NCBI GenBank assembly: GCA_944359885.1
Contig: CALVTC010000006.1
Span: 1 to 39,272 of the forward strand
DNA: 39,272 nucleotides
Source of the DNA: an uncultured Bacilli bacterium
GTDB taxonomy: Bacteria > Bacillota_I > Bacilli_A > RF39 > UBA660
Reading direction: 5' to 3'
Of the stretch, positions 24,627 to 32,530 are shown one piece after another. The position numbers were made by a program, and so were the translations under genes. Position 1 is the stretch's first letter. Every line of letters begins with the position of its first letter. The notes under the pieces were generated by a model. That model saw nothing but the letters and a program-made list of their open reading frames with translations, was not told the DNA's origin and ran no database searches.

Positions 24627-27254
24627 TCAATCAGTGAAGATTTCATATGGTGACATGCTACTACCATCTCCTGATGCTACTGACACTCCAGGTACGAGTG
24701 AAACAGACGGGCGAACACCATTAACAGTATTAGAATCACCAGTATTTATAACGCCAGAACTACCAAAACTCATAATAATAGCCCGATTACCACTACCATA
24801 AAAAAAGGGAGAAGATAAATACCAATCACTACCTGTATACAAATAATAATTATTATTATCAGAACTACTACCTCCGGCAAGCATCACTTCATCTGACGTT
24901 AATAGTCCAATAGGGTATGTTAAAGCTCCATTACCATTTTCACTATTTACAGTAAAAGAATCATTATCAGAACAAGTAATATCTGGTATTCTGGAAAGAT
25001 ATAATCGGTCTCGTGGGGCAAAATAAGAAGCATACATACCAGGATTTGAATCTTTTCCTAATAAACCACCCCCTGTAATATTTCGATCATTACACCATAC
25101 GGTATCTTCTAAATAATTAGAATAATTAATTAAACTTGTCTGATACCATGTATCAATATAATTTTTTATCACAGAATCATTTGTATTAGTAAACATCTCT
25201 TTTTTCGCATCTTCAATATCTTTCCCATTCTGTAACAGAATACATTCTATAACATAACCACCATACTGGTAAAGGTAATATACCTCAGCACAAGTACTAC
25301 TATCAGCAAGGCAAGAATAATGTTTACCAGCACGAGAATCCGATTGTTCTTCATCCCACCAATCTAAATATATTCTTGATGTATCAACCAAGGTATATTT
25401 TTCACCATCCCAGGTTACATCATTTCCAAATACTCCATACTGAGACGAAAGTTCATTCATAACGACCGAAGAAGATGGATATCTTGTTCCATACATATAT
25501 CCTACATCTGCTGGAGAATTAGTAGTATTATTAAAGACACTCGTTCCAATTAAAGAACTATCTCCAGTATTACTACAGCTTCCATCACTACCTGGTACTC
25601 CGTCATAGATTAATTTTACTCCTCCAGTATCTGTAGTTCGCACAATTAACCAACAATAATCCGCAAATAAAACATGATTATTATCCACATCTCCACGGTA
25701 ATAATAGATTGGATATAAATCATTTTCTGTTCCTGCCCTTGTATAAACTCCTTTTCCATTTGTATCAGATGCTATCTGTCCAAAATTAATCCCACTACTG
25801 GACGAAACATAAGTACTAGATATATTATCCATAACAGACCGACTTTCAATTAAACTATATAATGTTGGGCCTGTATAAACTTCACCATCCATAGATTTAG
25901 AGATAGATACTTTGCCCCAGATTGCTCTAAGTATGACATCATTCTCTGGAATAATAAAGTAATCATCATTTATCCTAGTAACTCCATCACTAATAATTTC
26001 CCATCCTTTAAACTCGTATCCACTACAATTTGGTTCCTCTTCAGCGATAGACACTACATCAAATACAGAATGAGCTTCATCTTCTGGAACATTTTCTACG
26101 CTACATCCATCTGGAGCGTTACCATCATAGATTACCTGATAACTTTCTTGTAATGCTGGAGTTAAGGTACTATTTACATTTTCATTTTCATTTTGACTTT
26201 GTATCATTGATATTATTTGTTCTCTTCTATTTGTTGGATATACTCCTCCTTGACCGATCAGTTCATCTTTTAACTTCAAATTCATAGAAAGATTTGCATT
26301 ACTTCCTGATCTAAAATTGGATATCGTCCAAGTTATCTTCTGTAATCCGTTTTCTTCCTCTAACGTCACTTCTCCTTCACTTACAGTGATATTATCTTCA
26401 CTTTCCAAAATAAAATAATCATTCTCAATATAATCTACAATCTGAAAGCTATCATAAGGAGCTGATACTACACTCGCATCAAACAAAACATTGTTTAGTG
26501 TTTCCATATCAGCTATAAATTGATTGTCACTGACTTCTTTAACCGGATCTAAGATACTTCCTCCCATTTCATACTGAATCCCATTAATGGTAATATAAGG
26601 ATACTCACTTTTTAAATACCGATATTGTGCAATTTGATTCGGTGTATCTTCATTAGGATATCCATCTGTTAAGAATAGAACAATCATCTCTCTATTTTCT
26701 TCTTTTTCATAATCTTTTAAAATCGTATCTACATTAACTAATGCTTGGTAATAATTGGTAGTTCCAGTTGCCAGTATATTATTCACTTCTTGTGTTAATA
26801 AATCCTTATCATTCGTTAAGCCTGATACAATTTGTGACTCTGTATCAAAGGTAATCAAAGCTGCTCTATTTTCTCCATTAGATAACAAACTTTCTAATAA
26901 CTCTATTGTATCTTGTTTTACTCTTTCTAGTTTGTCTCCCACCATAGAACTGGAAATATCTAATACAAAGATAATATCTGTATAAGAATTTCCAGTCATC
27001 GGAACAGTAGATACATCAAACCTAACTTCAGCAGTTCCTTTTTCTACCCATTTTCCACTTTTCTCTACTTGCCAGGAACCTGAATCATTATTTTCGTAAC
27101 TAGTATTTTCTGAAGTAATAATAACAGAAGATACCGGTGTTGATACCGCAAAAGATGGTGTAATAAGTCCTATCATAATAACTAATATTATCATCCCAAA
27201 AGCAATAACCACATTCTTATGTCTATTTACAAAACCATTAATCCTTTTTAACAT
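24627..27254 (-). CDS. Surface VWA protein with DGR-type terminal domain
   Basis: An 875-residue exported protein. An N-terminal membrane segment (~14-36) is followed by a von Willebrand A domain with a complete MIDAS start DISSS (~99-103) and FLTDGYPNED, expected to bind a metal and a ligand. A region with an InlB-repeat-like GYEFKGWEI segment (~400-450) follows. From ~560 comes a C-terminal module (YYYRGDVDNNHVLFADYCWL ... YPIGLLTSDEVMLAGG ... YLYTGSDWYLSSPFFYGSGN ... NGVRPSVSLVPGV) that matches the DGR-diversified protein at 32531-34300. No LPXTG motif is seen. Its terminal stretch does not match the template repeat in DNA, so it is a paralogue rather than a current target. Confidence 0.8.
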   Translation of the reverse strand: MLKRINGFVNRHKNVVIAFGMIILVIMIGLITPSFAVSTPVSSVIITSENTSYENNDSGSWQVEKSGKWVEKGTAEVRFDVSTVPMTGNSYTDIIFVLDISSSMVGDKLERVKQDTIELLESLLSNGENRAALITFDTESQIVSGLTNDKDLLTQEVNNILATGTTNYYQALVNVDTILKDYEKEENREMIVLFLTDGYPNEDTPNQIAQYRYLKSEYPYITINGIQYEMGGSILDPVKEVSDNQFIADMETLNNVLFDASVVSAPYDSFQIVDYIENDYFILESEDNITVSEGEVTLEEENGLQKITWTISNFRSGSNANLSMNLKLKDELIGQGGVYPTNRREQIISMIQSQNENENVNSTLTPALQESYQVIYDGNAPDGCSVENVPEDEAHSVFDVVSIAEEEPNCSGYEFKGWEIISDGVTRINDDYFIIPENDVILRAIWGKVSISKSMDGEVYTGPTLYSLIESRSVMDNISSTYVSSSSGINFGQIASDTNGKGVYTRAGTENDLYPIYYYRGDVDNNHVLFADYCWLIVRTTDTGGVKLIYDGVPGSDGSCSNTGDSSLIGTSVFNNTTNSPADVGYMYGTRYPSSSVVMNELSSQYGVFGNDVTWDGEKYTLVDTSRIYLDWWDEEQSDSRAGKHYSCLADSSTCAEVYYLYQYGGYVIECILLQNGKDIEDAKKEMFTNTNDSVIKNYIDTWYQTSLINYSNYLEDTVWCNDRNITGGGLLGKDSNPGMYASYFAPRDRLYLSRIPDITCSDNDSFTVNSENGNGALTYPIGLLTSDEVMLAGGSSSDNNNYYLYTGSDWYLSSPFFYGSGNRAIIMSFGSSGVINTGDSNTVNGVRPSVSLVPGVSVASGDGSSMSPYEIFTD

Positions 27255-27291
27255 ACCTATTCTCCTTTATTATCACTTATGATACAATCAT

Positions 27292-27699
27292 AAAGGTAGA
27301 TACTTTATGATGTATAAATTCGAGATTTTTCTATTCTTTTCTACACTAAATATACTATATTTTAACATCTTTTACAATGAGATACCAAATTTTATAATGA
27401 AAAATATAGTAATTTTAGTAAAATCTCTTTTCTTATTTAGTCAAAATTTTAGTCATTTAACAAAATGGGAACTATAATCAAAAAATGGCGAAATCATAAA
27501 TTTTATTTAAAAATTTAAATATATAAATAAACGATATACATAAATAATAAAATAAATTTCTATTTTTACCTTTGGCTGTCGACATATATTTTAATGTTTA
27601 TAATTCTTTTAACAAAAACTTATCATAATTAGTCAAAAAATTGGTCAAAGGCAAAAATACTATGATAAAACAAGGTAAAATCATAGAGTATCTACCTTT
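27292..27699. repeat. AT-rich, gene-free segment bounded by 20-bp inverted repeats
   Basis: The stretch upstream of the VWA gene (27255-27789) has no gene. It is flanked by AAAGGTAGATACTTTATGAT (27292-27311) and its reverse complement with one mismatch (27680-27699). The interior is AT-rich. It may be a MITE-like element, a very long hairpin leader or a pair of regulator sites. No clear target duplication is visible. Confidence 0.5.
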
Positions 27700-27775
27700 C
27701 TGAAATAGATTATAACGAAAAAAAAAGATAGAAAAATGTAGAAATATAGACTATTGATTAATTTTATTAATAATT

Positions 27776-27801
27776 AAAAAAAGAAAGAATTAAAAATTAA
27801 C
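27776..27801 (-). terminator. Terminator overlapping the glyS stop
   Basis: On the minus strand AAAGAGTTAA pairs with TTAATTCTTT and is followed by CTTTTTTT; the stem includes the stop codon. Confidence 0.7.
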
Positions 27802-29160
27802 TCTTTCTTCAATATAAGGAACAACATCTTCTAGTTTTAATACAATTTGCTCCATTGTATCACGATCACGTAAAGTAACAGTACCATTATTAATAGTTTC
27901 ATCATCAATTGTAACTGCAAATGGTGTTCCTATAGCATCACATCTTCTATATCGTTTTCCAATAGAAGCAGTCTCATCATAACTAGTCATAAAATGTTTA
28001 GATAACATTGCATAGACTTCTTGTGCTTTCTGTCCATGATATTTCTTATTTAAAGGCAAAACAGCAACTTTATACGGTGCAATAGCAGGATGAAATTTCA
28101 TAACCTCACGAACAGTTCCATTTTCCAAAGTCTCTTCAACATAACTTTGATCAAGTAAAGCAAGTACTAATCGATCACAACCCACAGTAGACTCAATAAC
28201 ATAAGGAATATACTTTTCATTAGTCTCTGAATCCAAATATTCTTGAGAAACCCCAGAAAACTCTTGGTGACGAGATAAATCATAATTAGTACGATTATGA
28301 GTACCGTTAATTTCTCCCCATCCAAAACTAAATTTATATTCAATATCACATGCTTCCTTAGCATAATGAGCTAACTTCTCATGATCATGAAACCTTAATT
28401 TTTCATCTTTTAATCCCAAATCTAAGAAATATTGCTTTGCATATTCCTTAAAATACTGATAAAGTTCGCTATCTATTCCTTCACGACAAAACGTTTGATA
28501 CTCCATCTGTTCAAACTCAATAGTTCTAAAAGTAAAGTTTCCTGGTGTTATCTCATTTCGAAATGCTTTTCCAATTTGCCCAATACTAAAAGGTAGTTTT
28601 GCTCGCATAGTACGTTGAACATTTAAAAAGTTAACATATTCTCCCTGTGCATTCTCAGGTCTTAAATAAACCTTATTCCCACTATCTTCTGTAACACCAC
28701 GCCTAGTTTCAAACATTAAATTAAACTGACGAATATCTGTAAAATTACTTTTACCACAATTAGGACAAGGAACATGATGAGTACGAATATAATCCACCAT
28801 CTCATCCTGAGTCATTCCATCTGCATCTGCACTTGGATCAAAATCATCAATCAAATTATCTGCTCGATGACGCATTTTACATTCTTTACAATCAATTAAC
28901 GGATCAGAAAAACTAGAAACATGTCCACTAGCTTCCCAAACTCTAGGATGCATTAAAATAGCGGCATCTACTTCATAAGCATTACTTCTTTCCTGAATGA
29001 AACGTTTTCTCCACGTATCCTTTACATTATTTTTTAATCTAGCACCCAAAGGACCATAATCCCAAGTATTAGCAAGTCCCCCATAAATTTCACTACCTTG
29101 AAAAATAAAACCATACTGCTTACAATAATTTACTAATTTTTCCATTGTTAAATTTCCCAT
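27790..29160 (-). CDS. glyQS: Glycine-tRNA ligase (dimeric type)
   Basis: Single-chain class II glycyl-tRNA synthetase. The 456-residue protein has YGFIFQGSEIYGGLANTWDY (motif 1 region), a zinc-binding-like CKECKMRH...CPNC segment, YLRPENAQGEYVNFLNVQRT, PFSIGQIGKAFRNEITPGNF (motif 2), ESTVGCDRLVLALLDQSY (motif 3) and an anticodon-binding domain (PYKVAVLPLNKKYHGQKAQE). The start at 29160 follows AGGAGTG; the longer frame to 29205 has no RBS. It is controlled by the T-box leader just upstream. Confidence 0.96.
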   Translation of the reverse strand: MGNLTMEKLVNYCKQYGFIFQGSEIYGGLANTWDYGPLGARLKNNVKDTWRKRFIQERSNAYEVDAAILMHPRVWEASGHVSSFSDPLIDCKECKMRHRADNLIDDFDPSADADGMTQDEMVDYIRTHHVPCPNCGKSNFTDIRQFNLMFETRRGVTEDSGNKVYLRPENAQGEYVNFLNVQRTMRAKLPFSIGQIGKAFRNEITPGNFTFRTIEFEQMEYQTFCREGIDSELYQYFKEYAKQYFLDLGLKDEKLRFHDHEKLAHYAKEACDIEYKFSFGWGEINGTHNRTNYDLSRHQEFSGVSQEYLDSETNEKYIPYVIESTVGCDRLVLALLDQSYVEETLENGTVREVMKFHPAIAPYKVAVLPLNKKYHGQKAQEVYAMLSKHFMTSYDETASIGKRYRRCDAIGTPFAVTIDDETINNGTVTLRDRDTMEQIVLKLEDVVPYIEERVNF

Positions 29161-29217
29161 TATATCACTCCTAAATATTAATCTATGAACATACAATAAG
29201 TACAATTACCTAAAAAA

Positions 29218-29342
29218 GAAAAACTCCTAGAATAATATAAGGACGAGAATTTCCCGCGGTTCCACCTTATTTATTCCAGAAGAATCTACTTTTAATCCAT
29301 ACTGCTCACGGTTTTCCAGACCGGTCATCACACTTATTAATC
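29218..29342 (-). promoter_or_regulatory. T-box riboswitch upstream of glyQS (short form)
   Basis: On the minus strand the core AAGGTGGAACCGCGG (~29253-29267) is a T-box antiterminator. A terminator forms from CTGGAATAAATAAGG and CCTTATATTATTCTAGG followed by TTTTTC. Only ~70-75 bases lie between the expected transcription start and the T-box core, so Stem I must be small. A GACCGGTCTGG segment may hold a glycine specifier (GGN), but I cannot fix the codon by eye. Confidence 0.8.
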
Positions 29343-29344
29343 TT

Positions 29345-29373
29345 ACTATACAAAACGAATAAGTCTATGTCAA
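29345..29373 (-). promoter_or_regulatory. Promoter for the glyQS leader
   Basis: On the minus strand TTGACA, 17-base spacer, TATAGT. Confidence 0.85.
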
Positions 29374-29389
29374 GAAATAATCAAAAAAA

Positions 29390-29641
29390 TTACCAAACCA
29401 AATAACGATATTTCATAATAGAAACCTTAGAAGAAGGATATTTCTTAATCTTAGCTTGTCTTGCATATTGCAAAATAGAAGAAATAAAAGTTACTAAAGA
29501 AAAGACAGTATAAACAAATAAAATTCCAAATAAGATTAAAAAATATAAACTAGCATGTATTAACACAAGCATTAATAAGCATAAAGCAACAAGTCCAATA
29601 AAAGTTCCTATAAAATCCACTATAAATAATTTTTTATTCAT
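29390..29641 (-). CDS. Small membrane protein
   Basis: An 83-residue protein that is almost entirely hydrophobic, with two long membrane segments (about residues 8-28 and 33-57) and a basic C-terminus (RQAKIKKYPSSKVSIMKYRY). The start at 29641 follows GGGGGTTGG, ~21 bases from the predicted transcription start. The promoter overlaps the terminator palindrome of the DGR operon. Family not recognised. Confidence 0.55.
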   Translation of the reverse strand: MNKKLFIVDFIGTFIGLVALCLLMLVLIHASLYFLILFGILFVYTVFSLVTFISSILQYARQAKIKKYPSSKVSIMKYRYLVW

Positions 29642-29668
29642 ACAACCAACCCCCATTTGATTGGTCAT

Positions 29669-29697
29669 AGTATACCACAAATCGAACAAAAAGTCAA
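29669..29697 (-). promoter_or_regulatory. Promoter for the small membrane protein
   Basis: On the minus strand TTGACT, 17-base spacer, TATACT; the -35 lies in the 3' arm of the palindrome at 29693-29714. Confidence 0.65.
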
Positions 29698-29714
29698 GTT
29701 GACATCAACTTGAC
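29693..29714 (-). terminator. Palindromic terminator after the reverse transcriptase gene
   Basis: A perfect 10-bp inverted repeat (GTCAAGTTGA-CA-TCAACTTGAC) 15 bases past the RT stop, followed by TTTTTG on the minus strand: a terminator for the DGR operon. Because it also covers the next promoter's -35, it could act as an operator. Confidence 0.75.
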
Positions 29715-29729
29715 ACTTACTAAAATATA

Positions 29730-30845
29730 TCATTTTAAATGATTACGATATCGAAAACTACCACTATCTGCTCGCTCAAGATATCCTTTATAACTAGCCA
29801 AAACACTCTCTTCGTTATCCGGATGATGTGTACGTAAATATTTTAATTTCTTACGAATTTTCTTCTTAGTTCTACCTTGCAATAAAATATATAACTTTTT
29901 CTTTTTCAAAACAAATCGATAACCCAAAAAAACAAACCCATGGTGACTCTCTACAATTTGAGTCTTTTTATTAAAACTTAACTTTAACTCTTTTAACTGA
30001 TTATTAATCTCCTGATAACAATATCTCAAATACTGCTTATCCTCATGCATTAAAACAAAATCATCCATATAACGTACATAACACTTAATATGTAACTTTT
30101 CCTTAATAAAATGATCCAAATCATTTAAATAATAAATAGCTAAAATCTGACTCGTCATATTACCAATAGGAAGTCCCTTTCCTTTAACATAATACGGTAA
30201 ACTCTCTAATTCTTTAATACGATAAGACAAATCCATATTTTTTCGTTTTAACCTACTAATTTCCTTAGAAACTAAACTTTGAATCTGTCTATAAATATAA
30301 TCTTCATCTGTACTACATATAATTTTCCATAAAAGATTCAAAACATCTGGATCATGTATTACTTTTTTTACCTTCTCAAAAAGCACTTCATGATCAATAG
30401 AATAAAAATACTTAGAAATATCACACTTTAAAATATAAAACTTATCATGATTCATTTTTAAATGATTAATATATTTCTTAATGTAATAAATTCCCTTAGA
30501 AGTTCCCATACCAGGTCTAGTCGCAACATTCATAGGAATTAATTTGGGTTCCAAACTTGGATATAAAATATATTTACTAATCAAATGATTAACAATTTTA
30601 TCTGTCATCTGTTCACTCATAATAATACGATATTTAGGATCCCTAAGTAAAAAGACATTATATCTTCCATGAAAATAACTTTTATTTTTTAATATCTGAT
30701 ATATCTTAAAAATATTACATGAAAAAAACAACTCAAACACTAATATCTTATCTTTATGTTTGGTATTTAATCGTATTGTATGAAAAACATCAATAATTCT
30801 AGAAATATCTACTAAATTATCATAATTATCAAACTGATTGTTCAC
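29730..30845 (-). CDS. DGR reverse transcriptase
   Basis: This enzyme copies the template-repeat RNA with adenine-specific errors, producing cDNA that replaces the variable repeat. The 371-residue protein has the RT catalytic motif ILKCDISKYFYSIDH (Asp ~142), GLPIGNMTSQ (~224-233), in which the IGNxxSQ form is the DGR signature replacing QGxxxSP of other RTs, CYVRYMDDFVLM (YMDD, ~259-262) and FVFLGYRF. There is no maturase (X/HNH) domain, so it is not a group II intron enzyme. The start is GTG at 30845 (RBS GGGGTGA), overlapping the Avd-like gene by 17 bases, and a terminator follows. Confidence 0.95.
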   Translation of the reverse strand: MNNQFDNYDNLVDISRIIDVFHTIRLNTKHKDKILVFELFFSCNIFKIYQILKNKSYFHGRYNVFLLRDPKYRIIMSEQMTDKIVNHLISKYILYPSLEPKLIPMNVATRPGMGTSKGIYYIKKYINHLKMNHDKFYILKCDISKYFYSIDHEVLFEKVKKVIHDPDVLNLLWKIICSTDEDYIYRQIQSLVSKEISRLKRKNMDLSYRIKELESLPYYVKGKGLPIGNMTSQILAIYYLNDLDHFIKEKLHIKCYVRYMDDFVLMHEDKQYLRYCYQEINNQLKELKLSFNKKTQIVESHHGFVFLGYRFVLKKKKLYILLQGRTKKKIRKKLKYLRTHHPDNEESVLASYKGYLERADSGSFRYRNHLK

Positions 30846-31182
30846 TCCGAATCACCCCATATGTAATTTTTCTAATTTCTAACAAAAAATTAGCAATCGA
30901 TTCATACCTTTTAAAACTAATAAATTTTCTATGATAACTAACTCTCATATAATAATCGAGCATAGAAAGTTGAATTAACAACCTTTTTAAATACTTCATC
31001 TTAATTCTACTTACTGACTCTATTCGATAAGAAAAAATATTCTCAATCAATAAATACATAGTTCTTTCAATATTATTTTTTAATACATATTCTTTATTTG
31101 GAAAATTAACTAATTGTTTAGCAATATAATTCATCGTCTTTTCACTACAAGATAATAATTTAAAACTTTCATTAGAGCTCAT
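30829..31182 (-). CDS. avd: Avd-like DGR accessory protein
   Basis: A 117-residue, highly basic, all-helical protein (NKEYVLKNNIERTMYLLIEN, RIKMKYLKRLLIQLSMLDYY, NFLLEIRKITYGVIRSEQSV). Length, charge, helix pattern and position directly before the RT match Avd, the four-helix-bundle protein that forms a pentamer with the RT and binds template RNA in studied DGRs. Start: ATG at 31182 with AAGGAG seven bases upstream; it overlaps the end of the preceding gene. Assignment is by pattern and context rather than an invariant motif. Confidence 0.8.
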   Translation of the reverse strand: MSSNESFKLLSCSEKTMNYIAKQLVNFPNKEYVLKNNIERTMYLLIENIFSYRIESVSRIKMKYLKRLLIQLSMLDYYMRVSYHRKFISFKRYESIANFLLEIRKITYGVIRSEQSV

Positions 31183-31573
31183 CAATAAACTCCTTAATTT
31201 TAAAGTAATTATTAGAATCTTTTAAAACCAAAAGACGAATTCGTCCTACTAAACTATCCAACATTGTTTGATTATTATAAAATTTTTGTGCTTCTTCTAG
31301 TTGTGAAAAATAATTGTTTTTTCCTTCTTGTAATTCTAATCTATCTTCTTGTTCAATAACATAATGAATATGTTTATGTTGAAGAGTTGCTAAAACTTTT
31401 TCTAAAACTGCAATAGGAAAACCAACCTTATCATTTTTTATTTGATAAGAAAACAAATAAGAAATAAGTAAACTATCCATACCATAAGTAACATAAAAAC
31501 TCCCAGATAATAATAAAACAATAGAATCGGGAAAATTTCTTTTTACTTCATTATATTTATCTTTTAATTTCAT
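31172..31573 (-). CDS. MutS-domain-I-like DGR accessory protein
   Basis: A 133-residue protein. The N-terminal ~70 residues follow the mismatch-recognition domain I of MutS: KDKYNEVKRNFPDSIVLLLS, GSFYVTYGMDSLLISYLFSY (compare the G-D-FYE-x-F-x-DD-A pattern), GFPIAVLEKVLATL (compare the G-V/I-P ... Y-L-x-K-L pattern) and HIHYVIEQED (compare V-A-I-C-E-Q). The Phe of the mismatch-wedge F-x-E is followed by YV rather than YE. A charged helical tail follows. MutS-like accessory genes have been reported next to some DGRs. It overlaps the avd-like gene, and the TR lies just upstream. A role in tolerating or reading mismatched cDNA would be inference. Confidence 0.7.
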   Translation of the reverse strand: MKLKDKYNEVKRNFPDSIVLLLSGSFYVTYGMDSLLISYLFSYQIKNDKVGFPIAVLEKVLATLQHKHIHYVIEQEDRLELQEGKNNYFSQLEEAQKFYNNQTMLDSLVGRIRLLVLKDSNNYFKIKEFIDEL

Positions 31574-31793
31574 AGTAATCTCCTAAATAAATAAAAACAA
31601 TATAGTGCTAACTACCAAAGAAATAATACTATTCCTAAGATAATATCTATATTATATTTTCTGGTAACAACCATAGGTTAATCTTGTTTCCAATCTACTA
31701 AGATTATGTTTTAAAACATTACTTCCTCTCATTATCAACCTTAGTCAATAATACTCGGTACATTAGTAATCATTACTAACTCGTAGTAGGAAT

Positions 31794-31902
31794 CTGGACG
31801 CACGCCGAGACTATTCGACACATTCGTAGCACTTAAGTTGCCAGTCGTATTCACGTTCCACACATTCGCATTAGCATTGCCCGAATTGAAGTTATACGGC
31901 GA
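31794..31902 (-). repeat. DGR template repeat (TR)
   Basis: A 109-base non-coding template. Read in the VR frame it spells a peptide packed with asparagine (SPYNFNSGNANANVWNVNTT, GNLSATNVSNSLGVRP): AAC/AAT codons at the sites to be mutated, the hallmark of a DGR template. Against the VR at 32608-32716 it has the same length and differs at 17 positions; at all 17 the TR has an adenine on the coding strand (28 adenines available). It ends in the identical TCTCGGCGTGCGTCCAG block (IMH-like). It lies ~220 bases upstream of the first accessory gene. Confidence 0.95.
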
Positions 31903-32019
31903 GGGCACGCATATAGAAGAACAAACAATATGTATAGACTAACCTAAAATAAGGAAAAGGTTAATCTAAAGAATGAAAGAATAGAATCAATAATGATTAT
32001 TACTAATTGTAGTAGGAAT

Positions 32020-32131
32020 CTGGACGCACGCCGAGACTAGCCGAAACACTATTACCATTATTCAATCTGCCAGTCGTATTCACGTTCCACGCATTCGCAA
32101 GAGCATTGCCCGAATTGAAGTGAGACGGCGA
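32020..32131 (-). repeat. Second template-like copy (mosaic)
   Basis: 112 bases, related to the TR but with one extra codon. The 5' part (coding sense) differs from the TR at four adenines and one other base. The 3' part (GRLNNGNSVSAS in place of GNLSATNVSN) is a different sequence, also rich in AAT codons. The IMH-like end is intact. It could be a second functional template or a relic that received mutagenised cDNA. It has no RBS or gene body of its own. Confidence 0.75.
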
Positions 32132-32284
32132 CAAAACTACATCACTAGATTAACCTAAAAATGCCAAAGATTAATCTTGTTTCCAATCTATCGATTATGT
32201 TTAATAACATTACTTCTTCTCACTATCAACCTTAGTCAATAATACTCAGTCTATTAGTAACAATTACTAACTCGTAGTAGGAAT

Positions 32285-32393
32285 CTAAACGCACGCCGAG
32301 ACTAGCCGATACACGACCCACACCTATAGCGCCAGTCGCAAACACGCTCAACACATCCGCAGCAACAACGCCCGAATAGAAGTAAAACGGCGA
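32285..32393 (-). repeat. Third cassette copy, heavily diversified
   Basis: 109 bases. In the first 63 bases (coding sense), 12 of 14 differences from the TR are at TR adenines, as expected of a real VR. The rest resembles the second copy (AAT AAT GGT AAT becomes GGT GTG GGT CGT). The IMH-like end is damaged (GTTTAG for GTCCAG). A 76-codon open frame (32232-32462) runs through it but lacks an RBS and the rest of a surface protein. I read it as an orphan VR or dead template. Confidence 0.7.
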
Positions 32394-32498
32394 CACGAAA
32401 GCAAAGTAGATTAACCTTTCAAAGAAAAACAATATACTATAACATTGCACAAACAAAGTCATGCAAAAGATATATTATATTTTTTGGCATTTGCGAGC

Positions 32499-32526
32499 GG
32501 TTCAAAATGATGAGTCATTTTGAACC
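32499..32526 (-). promoter_or_regulatory. Hairpin/cruciform downstream of the VR
   Basis: A perfect 12-bp inverted repeat (GGTTCAAAATGA / TCATTTTGAACC) with a 4-base loop, starting five bases past the stop of the VR gene and ~82 bases from the VR 3' end. There is no T run, so it is not an intrinsic terminator. In studied DGRs a stem with a 4-base loop at this place marks the target for retrohoming, and it is absent at the TR, as here. Confidence 0.75.
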
Positions 32527-32530
32527 AACT

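Larger units (their letters stand above)
31660..32430 (-). repeat. Tandem array of three template cassettes with repeated flanks
   Basis: Not only the 109-base cores but also their flanks repeat. ATTACTAACTCGTAGTAGGA precedes copies 1 and 3 on the plus strand (degraded in copy 2). GTTTCCAATCTA...GATTATGTTT and TTAGTCAATAATACTC recur at ~31689-31758 and ~32177-32247. AGATTAACCT-like blocks follow each core. The whole template unit has therefore been duplicated in tandem, with later loss of some flanks. No protein-coding gene is evident in the array. Confidence 0.75.

Noticed and set aside
24670..24830. VWA protein's terminal region as a second VR of the DGR
   Set aside because: The protein-level pattern is related (SP-x-F...GVRP), but the DNA does not match the TR at non-adenine positions and lacks the TCTCGGCGTGCGTCCAG block.
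29730..30845. Reverse transcriptase as a group II intron or retron enzyme
   Set aside because: No maturase or HNH region and no intron boundaries; the IGNxxSQ motif plus TR/VR pair fit a DGR.
32232..32462. 76-residue open frame as a real gene
   Set aside because: It has no ribosome binding site and runs through the third template-like copy; the frame is explained by its VR ancestry.
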